Assembly (NCBI GenBank): GCA_917880885.1
Contig: OU862927.1
Span: 40,575,571 to 40,639,570, forward strand
From: Limnephilus marmoratus
Lineage: Eukaryota; Arthropoda; Insecta; Trichoptera; Limnephilidae
Length of the DNA: 64,000 nucleotides
Direction of reading: 5' to 3'
Shown here: positions 34,702-45,269 of the stretch, piece by piece
Layout: each line of letters opens with the position of its first letter
Numbering within the stretch: the first letter of the stretch is position 1
Translations under genes and position numbers: made by a program
The notes under the pieces: generated by a model
The model's input: the letters and a program-made list of their open reading frames with translations, nothing else
Told to the model about the DNA's origin: nothing
Databases searched by the model: none

Positions 34702-34940
34702 ATTTTTGAAGTGAAAAGTTCTTTAGCACCGTTGTGATTTGAAACTCGATGAAATGAAAAAGCGACACTAAAAAGAGAAACACAACATAGATCTATAAGA
34801 TTTAGCCTGCGAGAAAATGAGATAGAATAATCGGTCTCCTCTTTGTGTGGTGCTTCGTAGCCTTCCCACTTGTCTGCTTTTGTTTACTAAAGGTTTCACT
34901 TCTATCATGTGTTAACTGCACACTTGTTTTTTTTTATTAT
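34702..34940 (+). repeat. Repeat family C, copy 3
   Basis: It matches 14605-14868 from GAAGTGAAAAGTTCTTTAGC to TGTTAACTGCACACTTG and a T-run. A LINE 3' end follows immediately. Confidence 0.75.
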
Positions 34941-34943
34941 CTC

Positions 34944-35272
34944 CACACAGGAGGCACTGAGGAAAATAATTTCTCTCAGAGCCTATGTCATCTGAGTTGC
35001 TGTGTGGAGCGTCTTTTTGAGGAGAGAAAGGAGTGAACATTGGTTTTGAAGAGACCCATGTTGTAAGAAGGAGGAAGCACAGAGGCTGGCAAATCGTTCC
35101 ACAGCTGAGCTGTTGAACTCAAAAACGAGTCGAGTCGTCATTCTCATGTGACAAATAATGTCAACAGTGTACATATACATATATAGGGGACCAATGACGC
35201 TAATTCCTCGGAGAATCTTTCATTGAAATACTGGTAGAACAAGGATAGAATTCCCACCCGATGCCTGTGTAA
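34944..35272 (-). pseudogene. LINE ORF2 C-terminus with hairpin 3' tail (copy 1)
   Basis: The minus strand has a degraded version of the protein end seen at 36653-36958 (STARLWNDLP-like block, YNMGLFKTNVN-like end), then a 3' tail with CTCCACACAG..CTGTGTGGAG. The tail is the same as that of SINE family B. Confidence 0.7.
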
Positions 35273-35325
35273 TCCGTTTGTTAAGACGGGAGAATCTATC
35301 AAAGGACCACTCGTTTCTAAATTAT

Positions 35326-35748
35326 CTTTTTTTTTTTTTTTTTACAGTAAATACCGCACAAGAATCTCAACTGCTCCCATCTGGAGCCAGTGAGACTATG
35401 GCATCCCCAATTGGGGTATGTTGTGAGGCTGAAGGTAGTGGGGAGGGGAAGGAGGTGGGGAAGAGGAAGGTTGGGAAGTACCTGGCTATTCAGATCTGGT
35501 CACTAAACACGGCTAAAGCCATTTTCAAGCAACGTTTCAATTCTGAATGGTGGTCTTACACCAGGGCGATACTAATAGTATCTTCCACTCTGGAACATGC
35601 CACAAATATACTATATATTATTTTAAATGAATTAATTGTGAAATTACACAAATTAATCAAATAAAATTTATTTGCGCATGCCGGGTTTGAACCCGCGACC
35701 TCCGGAATGTGAGTCAAGAGTCTTAGCCACTGGACTATGGAGGTCGTC
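35326..35748 (-). mobile_element. SINE family A, full length
   Basis: Minus-strand tRNA-like head (CATAGTCCAGTGGCTAAGAC, CGGGTTCAAACCCGG) at 35,690-35,748, full body, and an A-tail seen as the T-run from 35,326. Confidence 0.85.
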
Positions 35749-35749
35749 A

Positions 35750-36530
35750 AATCATCTATAGCATTGAACATTACAAAATGTCTGATATAAGTGATGCCAT
35801 GTTTAAAATCTCGACAACGTGAATAGGAAGAACCTCACCCGAGTGTACACTATGCGCAGATGTTTGGCGGTAGTCACCTAGATACTTGAATGGTTGAGTA
35901 TCGGATACTTGCACATCCCTGTGGGACAGGGGCCTAACTCCCCACAAACCTGTTGTGGATTTTCTGTCCAAATTGTTAATTTTGTTCACAAAATGATTAT
36001 TTAGTCAAATTAGTTTGTTAAAATGAACTGATAACTGATTTACTACTTAAATATGGGAGTTTATGCACAACTTAAAAACTACATATAAATGGTATTCAAT
36101 TTTTAATTTCTAACTAATAATGTTCAACATTAAATGGAAATTTCATTGGTTAAGAAAGTCCTATATTTTGTTTTGTAAATTCAAAACTTCGCACATAGGA
36201 AAACATTAATTAAAAAGACAATAATAATTATAATTATTATTAACACGCTATAAGATTACATCTTTATGCTAACGGCCGCCATACAAACAAACAAAAAAAT
36301 CAATTTTCTAAAATTCTATGTGATGATAAAAAAAATCATTAAAATTCAACAATCTATGCATTGATATAGGCTAGAGAAGATTGAACTTTGCGGCACCTAA
36401 AATGACCCCAAACCAGAAGTCTACAAAGTACCTACATCAGACCAATACTTCATTAGTCTTTTGCTGCCAGTTAGCAATGGAATTGATCTAGATAAATATT
36501 TATTAAAAAAAAATAAGTCAATGAAAAGAA
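35750..36530. other. Unassigned
   Basis: A minus-strand frame at 35771-35989 (GLWGVRPLSHRDVQVSDTQP) looks repeat-derived but I cannot name the family. The rest is AT-rich. Confidence 0.35.
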
Positions 36531-36628
36531 TTACAGCAGAATTCGGATATAACGACTTCGCTTATTATAGTTAGGTACTAGGAAAAAATATCCGTTTAGT
36601 AGGACTCCGTTTTAAGCGACCAACTGCA

Positions 36629-36988
36629 TTAACTCCACACAGGAGGCCCATCTCATCTGGGATGCTGTGTGGAGGGTCTTTTTGAGGAGAGGAAGGAATT
36701 AACATTGGTCTTGAAGAGACCCATGTTGTAGGAAGGAGGAAACACAGAGGCCGGCAAATCATTCCACAGCCGAGCTGTTGAACACAAGAACGAGTCGAAG
36801 AAACGACCCGTTCTCATGTGACAAATGTCAACCGTGTACAAATGTTGGGCGCGCGTTTGGCGTGTTTCCCGACTATGCACCGGTGCCGAACGGATCAATG
36901 ATGCTATCTCGGAGCATCTTCCATTGTAATACCGGTAGAACAAGGATAGCATTCCCACCTGACGCCTGTGCTCTAAAGATTATCCTAT
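36629..36988 (-). pseudogene. LINE ORF2 C-terminus with hairpin 3' tail (copy 2)
   Basis: The minus frame 36653-36958 encodes LSLFYRYYNGRCSEIASLI, STARLWNDLPASVFPPSYNM and GLFKTNVNSFLSSKRP, the C-terminal block of Jockey/CR1-type LINE proteins. The tail after it contains CTCCACACAG (36633) and CTGTGTGGAG (36665) in hairpin arrangement and is shared with SINE family B. It has inserted into the Tigger element. Confidence 0.85.
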
Positions 36989-37168
36989 TTTAATGAAGTT
37001 AGAACGACACGCAGCTTTACAGGTTTACAAATCCTACGCACCAATATCTCGCCTCACTCACTCCCCGCGGCCGCCTACTCCCCGCGCGCTAACACTTAAC
37101 CTTATTAGCACGCATAAATCACAGTCAGTGTTTATCATCTGTTGTGACTAGGTTAAAAGCTCGAAACA

Positions 37169-37321
37169 ATGAGTTCCGTGAAGCGAAAGTATTTTTCGAT
37201 TGAAGAAACTAGTGCTATATTACATCGTTTAGAAGCCGGTGAATCAAATATAACCCTCGCAAAGGAGTTCGGCGTGTCTCATGTAAAAACAAGCTTAAAT
37301 TATCCGGCGTCATCTGGTTAG
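37169..37321 (+). pseudogene. Tigger transposase N-terminal fragment (CENP-B-type HTH)
   Basis: 50 codons from ATG: MSSVKRKYFSIEETSAILHR then LEAGESNITLAKEFGVSH. This is the first helix-turn-helix of pogo/Tigger transposases, which binds the element's ends. The frame stops soon after, and the DDE catalytic part is deleted. Confidence 0.8.
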
Positions 37322-37873
37322 TACGACAAAGTATCGCCGGCCCTATTGAGGGTCGTTATATCCGGATTCTACTGTATGTAAAAAAAAGCAGTCAATTCTT
37401 TATTCTATTGCGAATTCGAAGAATGTGTGTGTCATTTTATTGCCGAGTGTCGAAAAATAGGTGAGTGAATTCAATTTGAATAAGTTAGTCTGTTCTGGAA
37501 AAGGACACGTCTAGTAAACTCTATTATCAACAGTTCTAATATAATATGTAATTCACTTCTAACACGTATATTTGTGCACCTACATAACATAAGGGGTATA
37601 CTTTATTGCTAAGTCAAAATTCTTGGTCCGATTGAACTAAATTCAATTGAAGTATAAAGTCCGATTTGCGCTTTGGGCTTCAAAACATATTTATACCAAA
37701 ACATTTTCTTATAATAATTTAAACAGGAATTCAAACAGTCTAATTCAGTGCACAAGGAAGCAAAAAGCATTACAAATCATTATTTTGACATTTATCAAAA
37801 TCAGTTTCACTTTTACACTTTGAATAATAAACACAATGTTAATATTTTCACTGTGAATTTTCAAGAAAACAAA

Positions 37874-38336
37874 GAGTTGTGTATGGGTACCGCCGCCCCA
37901 GGAACCATTTATTGGATGACCAACACCTCTGCCATAGGTCACCCCATGTTTATTTATTTATTGAAAAATAAGAAGAAATGTGTGAAAACATGTGGTTCGC
38001 TACGTTTGGTGACTTAGCAGAGGTGCCCGGGTTCATGGGGTGAGGTTTGTCAAGATCTTGGCGGCTGAAGTGTCTGCCCACCTGCTGCGTGGCGGGCCGT
38101 ATCGAGAGAGACTGGTTGAGGAAGTCTTTTGATCTCTCCAGCCAGAATCTCTCGACTCTTCACCTTGCACCGCAATTCAAGGGATGGATTCATACTAATG
38201 AACACACTGACCTCCAGATTCCTACCCACCCTTCAAACCTATTTCCTTCCCAGAACTCCTCTTCTTTGTTTCCTTAAAAATCCCTCAACACAGCATCCCC
38301 TAAGATGACATAGGGCCTCCTGAATGGAGCCAATGT
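37874..38336 (+). mobile_element. SINE family B, with 44-bp insertion
   Basis: The family start (GTATGGGTACCGCCGCCCCA) to the tail TCAACACAGCATCCCC and AATGTAAAAAAAA. The CACCCCAAGTGGTTCGC block is split by about 44 bp of AT-rich sequence at 37,948-37,991. Confidence 0.8.
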
Positions 38337-38339
38337 AAA

Positions 38340-39100
38340 AAAAATCTCTACTATCATCATTAAAAGCTGAAATTGTTACTTGTGCAATGATGGAGGATTG
38401 AGCTAGCAGAGGGCAACGCCTGACTGGGAACCTGATGCTAAGGACCAATCGACTACAAACTCATCAATTAATTTCTCCTTGACTGAAGAAATCTGACCCA
38501 AGAATTGTTTATAATCTGCAATTTTTTTTAATAAATAACATGACCAACATACAAACTGTTGTTCTACTATTTTGCAAAAATATTATCTCCAATATTTACA
38601 AGCGCAATTCTTTTTTTTGGTGAATAGGAATACGTGTAATAATGACTTATGATTGCTGCAGAGTAGACTTTTTACAAACAGGTTTATAATTCAACCTTTA
38701 GCGCAAATCGGTCTCCATATATCCAACATTGAATGAACATGGTCGCATCTGTTACTGTACATACTCTTAATTCTATTTGGCTGGAAACAAAGGTTGGGTT
38801 GGCGGTACATATGGCGGCCGTAATATTAAAGTCTAGGAGTTAGCGGCGAACACAGAGTTGCGCGCGTTAAGGTAATATTAGCAACACTTCCGCTTCTGTT
38901 TGCGTGCGCGGTGAAGATTTACTGTTTCTTGCTGGTTCAAGTTCTGTCGCTCTTTCGACTCTTTCTTCGTTCTCAACACCTGCAACAAAGAAAAACAAAA
39001 TGTCAGTTGAATTTATAACCTTATATTTTCATCGAAAAAATACTAAATTGAATTTTCCCGCCAATAATCCAAGTGTCAAACTATGTTTGCTTTTAATTCA
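38340..39100. other. Unassigned
   Basis: Mostly AT-rich, with a less AT-rich patch at 38,810-38,990 (GGCGGCCGTAATATTAAAGT, CGCGCGTTAAGG). The long + frame at 38904-39479 becomes the antisense of the LINE from about 39,120 and is not a gene. Confidence 0.35.
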
Positions 39101-39104
39101 AAAA

Positions 39105-40064
39105 CTAACTAATCAACTAAACATCATGCCGTTTCTCCGCAGGGGTAGGCAGAGAGGATGGATTGCAAAAAACTTGGTCTTGGCACACATTCTTTGCCTC
39201 ATTCACATTCATACATTGTCTCATACAAGTTCTTTTATTATTCTGACTCTTGACATGGCCCAACTCAAGTATCTGATTCACTTGATCGTGCCGTGTCTTC
39301 ACCGGGCGTCACCGACTTCTTCTACCATTCACATTCGCAATATATATTTTTCTTACACTACTTTCTTCATTCATTTGCTCTACACGCCCAAACCATGTTC
39401 ATCTGAGGGTCCCTTTCTTAATCTGACTCATTTCGCTTACATCAGTCTTGCATTCTTTGCGGATTTCCACATTTCTTGATCATACATGGTTTTACACACA
39501 TTTGCCTCAGAGATCTCATTTCAACAGCATAGTCTACTTTTATCCTCTCTCTGCCAGTTCCATGTCTTACTGCCATACATCAGGGTAGGTACCAGGACTC
39601 CATTGTGAACTGCTAACTTCGCTTCTTTTGACAGTTTTTTATCAGCGCCAACGGCATTCAGTCCTCTATAAATGGAGTTACCTGCATTTACCCTTCTATC
39701 AATACCTCTATCAGTCTTCCCATCTCTCGTAAACATACTACGCAGATACACAAACTCATCCACCTGCTCCAAGTATTCATCATTCACAACTATATTATTG
39801 TACACTGTTTTCGTACTCTCTCTATCAAATACCATGACTTCAGACAAACTCACATTCATCATTAACACATTCTTCATACATATTTCATTCATCCTAGACA
39901 CTAGAGACTGTAGATCTTCCATACTGTTAGAAATCAGCATCCCATCATCAGCATACAACAGGCCACATACTTTCAGGTTACTCAATTTCGCGCCCAATCC
40001 CTCCTTTTTAAAATATTCAAAAATGAAGGGAAATAAAATTGCAATAAAGTACCTACCCAAATTG
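39105..40064 (-). pseudogene. LINE reverse transcriptase, 5'-truncated (copy 1)
   Basis: The minus frame 39521-40060 encodes CGLLYADDGMLISNSMEDLQ (YADD, the RT catalytic box) followed by VDEFVYLRSMFTRDG and LVPTLMYGSKTWNWQREDK, typical of arthropod endonuclease-RT LINEs. Further C-terminal pieces continue in other frames to about 39,115, so frameshifts are present. Upstream of about 40,020 the similarity stops. The second copy at 53,570-55,395 belongs to the same family. Confidence 0.88.
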
Positions 40065-40069
40065 TGTGT

Positions 40070-40540
40070 AGGTACCTACTATGTATTACATGATTTAAAT
40101 TTTATAATAATTTGTTTTAGAGCAATACTTGAGTGCAGAAATTTTTTATTGGTATTATTATGCAACATCTTGTCCTATTTTTTCTTAAATAATACTACAC
40201 CACGCACTGAATTCGGCACGGGGTACACAAATTAATTGAATATTATTTATAAACCATAAGTGCCATAAGGACGGGATCATAATAATGGTGAAGTGAAAAA
40301 TTGGTTGTAACTGGAAGTGGTGGGCGTCAAACCAGTGCCAACTGTCTGGGATCAATTTAACTCCTGCACAATATTGTACATAATGAGGCAGTGTATAGGA
40401 TTAACAAAGGATGCGACTGTAAGTTCAAGTAAGATTCAGGTTGCACTGTATAAAGGTACCGAATCTGAAAAATAATTTATTTGTACATACATACATAGTA
40501 TGTCAACAAAGTTTTAACTAAGAGGTTAGGTAAAAATGTA
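40070..40540. other. AT-rich sequence, nothing assigned
   Basis: No gene or repeat recognised. Confidence 0.4.
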
Positions 40541-40543
40541 ATA

Positions 40544-41354
40544 TTAGGTTCTTACATATGAAATTGGCATTTTGCCGTACTGGCAATTTTGATCTCAAAT
40601 ATCTTCTCTTTGGTTAGGAATTCCAAATTCAAATTTATACAGATATTTACTCGTGTATTTGTGTTTCGAAAATTATAATTCATTTGTTTTTCCCTTAATT
40701 GTTTTTTTCTTTGCGTCACTTAGTTTACAAAATGGAAAACTTGAAATATCGCGTTATTTACGAGTACGAGTTCCACCGTGGCAGCAGTGCTGCAGAAATG
40801 GCTCGAAGGATTAATGATGTGCATGGCGACTGTGCCGCAAAAGAAAACACATTGTGTTTTTTTGTTTGTGTCGTTCACTACAGCTTTCTTAAATCTGGCC
40901 AGACGATTACGGCAGATGTCTATTGTCAGCAACTGCAAAAGCTAGCTGCTAAACAACTGAGGCTGGTTAATCGCAGGCCACTGCTGCTCCATCACAACGC
41001 TGGACCACACACTGCACAACAGACGGCTACCAAATTAGAGGAGCTTCAATTGGAATGTCTAAGACATCCACCGTACTCTCCGGACCTTGCCCCAACAGAT
41101 TACCATTTTTTTCGAAATTTGGATAACTTCTTGCAAGGGAAAAAATTCAACTCCGATGGGGCAGTCCAAACCGCCTTCTTGATTCCCGTCCGAATGGTTT
41201 TTTTAGTAAAGGGATCGATGAACTACCTATGAGATGGCAAAAGTGCATTGATAGCAATGGTACATACTTTGATTAAATAAATATATTATATTAAAAAAAA
41301 ATCGACTTTATGTTCCTCCCATACAAAATGCCAATTTCATATGTAAGGACCTAA
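40544..41354 (+). mobile_element. Internally deleted mariner element
   Basis: Flanked by TA; the ends are TTAGGTTCTTACATATGAAA and its reverse complement with one mismatch (about 31 bp shared). 811 bp, against about 1.3 kb for an intact mariner. It contains the transposase remnant below. Confidence 0.9.
40732..41232 (+). pseudogene. Mariner transposase remnant
   Basis: It starts MENLKYRVIYEYEFHRGSSA (N-terminal helix-turn-helix). The centre, including the first catalytic Asp, is deleted after CAAKENTLCF. It then resumes at SFLKSGQTITADVYCQQLQ and continues with HPPYSPDLAPTDYHFFRNLD, holding the last catalytic Asp. The DNA.PH box reads HNAGPH, so the second Asp is His. A frameshift precedes the true C-terminus, which continues in another frame to about 41,276. 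It is inactive. Confidence 0.88.
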
Positions 41355-41539
41355 TATTTGAAATTTTTCATATAGAAAAATCTTTCTGAAGAGTAAGTAT
41401 TGTCTTGCATAATGAAAAAAATTTTGTTTTGAAAATATGACAATAATAGGAATAAAAATCTCAATAAACCGTTGTTTGACTGGATAAGAACAGTTTTTTA
41501 AATCATAAAATTTGGTTTCTTAATTGCCAATCACCTCAA

Positions 41540-42056
41540 AATAAATCTGTTTTTGGGAACAAAACCGGTGTGGATGGAATGTGCGGGAGTTGCTTGTGTA
41601 GGATATCTTCACGCGCACTTGTTTCAAGGCCCAACACCACGGGATCATAATTAAGAGAATTACTGGTGGAGCCCATCAAAATTTGGACATTTTTTGCCGG
41701 TTGGAAAGGGTTAAATCAAAAGATTTCTAAGAAATGTACTAAATACTTATCTAAGTACTTAATTATTATTTTAAACCGCATAATATTTCACGTTAAATTT
41801 AAGAAATTAAAAATAACCCTTTACTACCGGCATCATACAAGCATGAGTTTGTCTTTTAAAAAATCCTGGCAGAAAATAAATCTGGCTTTGGGAAGGAACC
41901 GGTGTTGATCGAATGTGTGGGAGCTGCTTATGTAGGATACCTTCACGTGCACACATTTCAACAGAAAGTCGCCCCAGCCCTATGGGATCATAACTAAGAA
42001 TTTTTTTACAAGTGTGACCCATCACAATTCGGAAATATTTTACTGGTTCCAGTTTC
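41540..42056 (+). repeat. Diverged direct repeat pair
   Basis: About 180 bp at 41,540-41,712 recurs at 41,862-42,056 (AATAAATCTG, AACCGGTGT, GGGATCATAA, TTGGAC/TCGGAA order conserved). No coding frame. SINE B starts right after the second copy. Confidence 0.6.
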
Positions 42057-42386
42057 GCAATTTGAGAGGTGTGTATGGGTACGGGCGACCGCCCCGGGAA
42101 CCATTTATTAGATTACCAACACTTCTGCCATACGTCAGCCCAAGTGGTTCGCGACGTTTGGTGACTTAGTAGGGGTGCCCGGGTTCATGGGGTGAAGTTT
42201 GTCCGGATCTTGGCGGTGGATGCACCTGCCCACCTGCTGCCTGCAGGCCGGATCGGGAGAAAATGGTTGGTGAGTCCCTTCGACTTCTACAGCCGTACTC
42301 TCTCGGAACTCGGATCTCGTGGGAGGGATGGATTCGTACGTCCATCACTTCTGGACACACTGACCCTCAGATTCCTACCCAATGGA
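42056..42386 (+). mobile_element. SINE family B, 3'-truncated
   Basis: It starts CAATTTGAGAGGTGTGTATGG and stops at ATTCCTACCCAATGG, only 25 bp before the Rab35 donor site region; the shared LINE-like tail is missing. Confidence 0.8.
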
Positions 42387-42410
42387 TGAATGAAGGTGGC
42401 TGGTACTCAC

Positions 42411-42559
42411 CATCTTGGTGACCCTAAGGAACATGTCTTCCACATTGATATTGTCCTTGGCGCTGGTCTCAAACAGGGGGATGCCCATCTGGTCAGCGAA
42501 CCTCTGCGCATCCTCCGTCACCACCACCTTCCTCTCGGGGGTATCGTTCTTGTTGCCAA
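42411..42559 (-). CDS. Rab35: Rab35 small GTPase, one internal exon
   Basis: On the minus strand a 149-bp exon lies between a TATGTTTCAG acceptor and a GTGAGT donor. It encodes GNKNDTPERKVVVTEDAQRF, ADQMGIPLFETSAKDNINVE and DMFLRVTKM. GNKND is the guanine-specificity box (G4) and ETSAK the G5 box; the sequence fits Rab35 (VGNKNDDPERKV..., GIQLFETSAKENVNVEEMF) better than other Rabs. Rab35 acts at the plasma membrane and in endocytic recycling and cytokinesis. Earlier exons (P-loop, switch I/II) would lie at higher coordinates and the prenylated CC tail exon at lower ones; I found neither in the window. Repeats abut both sides. GC content and splice sites argue against a retropseudogene. Confidence 0.85.
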
Positions 42560-42604
42560 CTGAAACATACAATCACCAAATAATTATTAATCAATTCATT
42601 TTTT

Positions 42605-42731
42605 ATTGAGTACCACACAAGAGTCCCAACTGCTCCCAACCCTCTGGAGCCAGCCATCCCAAATTGGGGTATGTTGTAACTCTGAAGTTAACGGGGAGGG
42701 GAAGGAGATGGAAAAAGGAAGGTGGTGAAGT
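42605..42731 (-). mobile_element. SINE family A fragment (tail side)
   Basis: Contains ACCACACAAGAGTCCCAACTG through the GGGGAGGGGAAGGAGATGG tract; truncated at a SINE B copy. Confidence 0.7.
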
Positions 42732-42735
42732 TTTT

Positions 42736-43086
42736 TGTTTTAATATTAGCTCCACGCAGGACGCCATGAGGAAAATATTTCCCCTCAGGGCCTGTGTCAT
42801 CTTTGGGGATGCTGTGTGGAGGGTCTTTTTAGGAAGAGAAGTCCTGGGAAGGAAAATGGTCGTAATAGGGGTGGGTAGGGATCTGGAGATCAGTGTGTTC
42901 AGGAGTGACGGACTTATGAATCCATCATGCAAGGCAATGTTCCGAGAGAGTACGGATGGAGAAGTCGAAGGGACTCCCTAAACCATTCTCTCCCGATCCG
43001 GCCTGCCATGCAGCTGGTGGGCAGACGCATCCGCCGCCAAGACCCGCACAAACTTCACCCCATGAACCCGAGCACCCCGGCTAATG
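42736..43086 (-). mobile_element. SINE family B
   Basis: Minus-strand copy with hairpin tail at 42,750-42,825 and GGGGTGCTCGGGTTCATGGG at the far end; the first 70 bp are missing. Confidence 0.8.
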
Positions 43087-43179
43087 ATGATTTCAATTAA
43101 TTTATTTCAATAAAAAACAAAAACAGAGATGTAATTGAATTGATACGCCCAATCTAAACAATTTATATGTTTTATGGTT

Positions 43180-43335
43180 TACATCAACACAGTGGCGACG
43201 CATCGATCTATCTATGTCATTTTTCTATGCTTAAAAGTACCCAATCAAAGATGTTAATAATGTCAACACAGTGGCGGCGCATCGATCTATCTAAGGCATT
43301 TTTCTATGTTTAAAAGTGCCCAATCAAAGATAGGG
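43180..43335 (+). repeat. Two tandem units of about 75 bp
   Basis: TCAACACAGTGGCGACGCAT at about 43,184 recurs at 43,262 (GCGGC for GCGAC), each followed by CGATCTATCTA, CATTTTTCTATG and CCCAATCAAAGAT. Confidence 0.85.
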
Positions 43336-44005
43336 TTACTTTTGACTTTTGACTCAATCGCTTCGCCGGTGGATCCTGATTGATCCGGGATCTGAATACC
43401 AAGATTTTTAAAGATCTCTTTCCTTTCTCCTTCACTGTCCCTTAATTTCTACCGCTGTATGAAATTCCCCTTTATTGGGAGTGCTGATAAACATTTGACG
43501 AGCGTACAACACATCCACATCCAACTGGAAGCTTTAGGCCTTATCTCTCGCTAATTCTTATCAGTTTGGGGAAACATTCAACATATTTGTATTACAAACT
43601 ATACAAATAATAACAACACACAAAAAACATATAAAATAATAAAATAGCCCAGCCTTTTACAAGTAAAAATGGCCCATTCTCATGCGGTTTTGCAATGCAT
43701 GATTGGCGGGAAACCATGTTGCCGGAGCTTGGCGGGAAACCAGCACTTAGAATAATTATTCAGAGCGGCCTCTATTAAAATACCGGTAGAACAGACACAG
43801 TAGTATTCTGTCAGTTTATTAAGAATGTATTTCTTAATTATTATGAGCGATTTTAAAAAATATTAATTTCTTTATTTTTATTTTTTTATATATTGTCATA
43901 ATTGGTTTTATTTTGGCTATATACTAAACAGTACAAACTGATAAAATGTAAACTGTCAATTTACTGAAAATGAATAAATAATTTTTTTTAAATAATATGT
44001 ATATC
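43336..44005. other. AT-rich sequence, nothing assigned
   Basis: No gene. GGCGGGAAACCATGTTGCCG and GGCGGGAAACCAGCAC near 43,705 and 43,731 are a short direct repeat. Confidence 0.35.
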
Positions 44006-44009
44006 AGCA

Positions 44010-44108
44010 GCACCTTCCAGAGTGTAAGGTACTCTCACTATCGTCCATTTCATTCCATGAACGGTGAAAGACCACTATTCAGAATTGAAGTTTGATGATC
44101 TGAATAGT
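44010..44108 (+). mobile_element. SINE family A fragment
   Basis: CCTTCCAGAGTGTAAGGTAC to GACCACTATTCAGAATTGAA is a degraded piece of the family A body. Confidence 0.5.
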
Positions 44109-44827
44109 AAACGGCGTATTTGTTTTATTCAGTTTTTATTACATATTTATATACCAGTGTATACGTAATTGAATTATCTATATATTTAATGTGAAATAAT
44201 AGTGGCTTTTTCCATTTTTTTCTAAACAAAGTGTGAATTCTTCACATTATTTGTTTTACATCGAGAAATAGACTGTCTGTTTAAAACGATTAATAGAACT
44301 AAATAAAGCAAGAATCGAGATTTTTCTAATTGATAATTGAAGACAGAGAAAGTATCTTTCTAATTCAATGCCAGTTTTTTGTGGTAAATATATTAAATAT
44401 CCTAATTTAGTGCATTCAATTTTGACTGTCAGCAAAACTTTTGAACAGCTGTTTATAATTAAAAATTGGGTCTTCTAATATATATTTGTATCTGTGATTA
44501 TCAAGTAGACCATAGACAACATACAGAAATAGAAAATATTTAATGTTGATCCGAATAAGTAGCATGCCCGATAAATTTAAAGGAACTTATCATGCAAAAT
44601 TCGGGTATTCATAAAGTTTACGATTTTTTAATATATATTAAAAATACAGGATAAGCGGTAAAATGTAGGTGGATTCGTTGACTATAATCAGTTCATATGT
44701 GTCTATATTAAAATTCAGGGGTTTGTTTTTCTTAATGAGGGCGGGAATTTTTCAAATCGAATACTCAGAAATCTCGGTCACTGGCCTAGTATTTCAATTG
44801 TTAACGCGATCGCTTGAATGGTTAATG

Positions 44828-45266
44828 CAGCCCCGGATCTATGACTTTTGCAAACTAAGGCAGAAACTTGATAGTGGCGCCACCTCTCGTGAAGTGAGTC
44901 ATCGTTGCTTCGCTAGACGTTTGACTGCTCGGGTTTATTCGGCTTAGCTCGTGTAGCCCTTAGTTCTAGATGTGAAGGGGATTCCCCTGGCAGACATCAC
45001 ATACACTATGCACGCATTAAAAATCGACATAGGATACGTTTATAAATCAACTTAGGATGTGTTCAAAAACCAATTGAGCGTTTTGAAATCAAATGAATAA
45101 TTGATAGAATAACGTGCGCTGGATGCTAGGTGCATTATGAATCAAGTTTTTTTTTCAATCAAACATATTAATTACGATTTTGACACCCTCTATAACTGTC
45201 GCCCGGGGCAGACGCCCCGGTTTGCCCCCCCCCCCCCCCTCTCCCCCCACCCTAGATCCGTGGCTG
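44828..45266. mobile_element. hAT-like MITE (439 bp)
   Basis: Ends CAGCCCCGGATCTATG and the reverse complement of CAGCCACGGATCTAG, flanked by GTTAATG on both sides (7-8 bp, as in hAT). A C-run of about 16 lies near the right end. The interior block ATC.ACTTAGGATGTGTT recurs near 50,510. Confidence 0.7.
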
Positions 45267-45269
45267 GTT

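Larger units (their letters stand above)
36534..37374 (+). mobile_element. Tigger/pogo-like element remnant
   Basis: It is flanked by TA, with ends CAGCAGAATTCGGATATAACGA and the reverse complement of CAGTAGAATCCGGATATAACGA. It holds a fragment of a CENP-B-like DNA-binding domain (37169-37321) and has been interrupted by a LINE 3' end (36,629-36,988). The catalytic region is absent. Confidence 0.82.

Noticed and set aside
38904..39479. 191-codon + strand frame
   Set aside because: Its second half is antisense to a LINE coding region (the reverse strand carries the recognised protein). No motif in the first part.
40205..40222. GAATTCGGCACGG resembling a cDNA cloning adaptor
   Set aside because: It is embedded in continuous AT-rich genomic sequence with no vector or poly(A) context and differs from the adaptor's end; probably chance.
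39672..40235. 187-codon + strand frame
   Set aside because: Antisense of the LINE copy 1 RT frame.
28466..42410. Search for the Rab35 C-terminal (CC-tail) exon on the minus strand
   Set aside because: No stretch with a basic run ending in Cys-Cys-stop and a matching phase-0 acceptor was found; it may be too short to see by eye.
45225..45250. C-run and the 15-base G-run at 50,160 as G-quadruplex regulatory sites
   Set aside because: Single homopolymer runs inside MITE-like sequence; no gene nearby. More likely element sequence.
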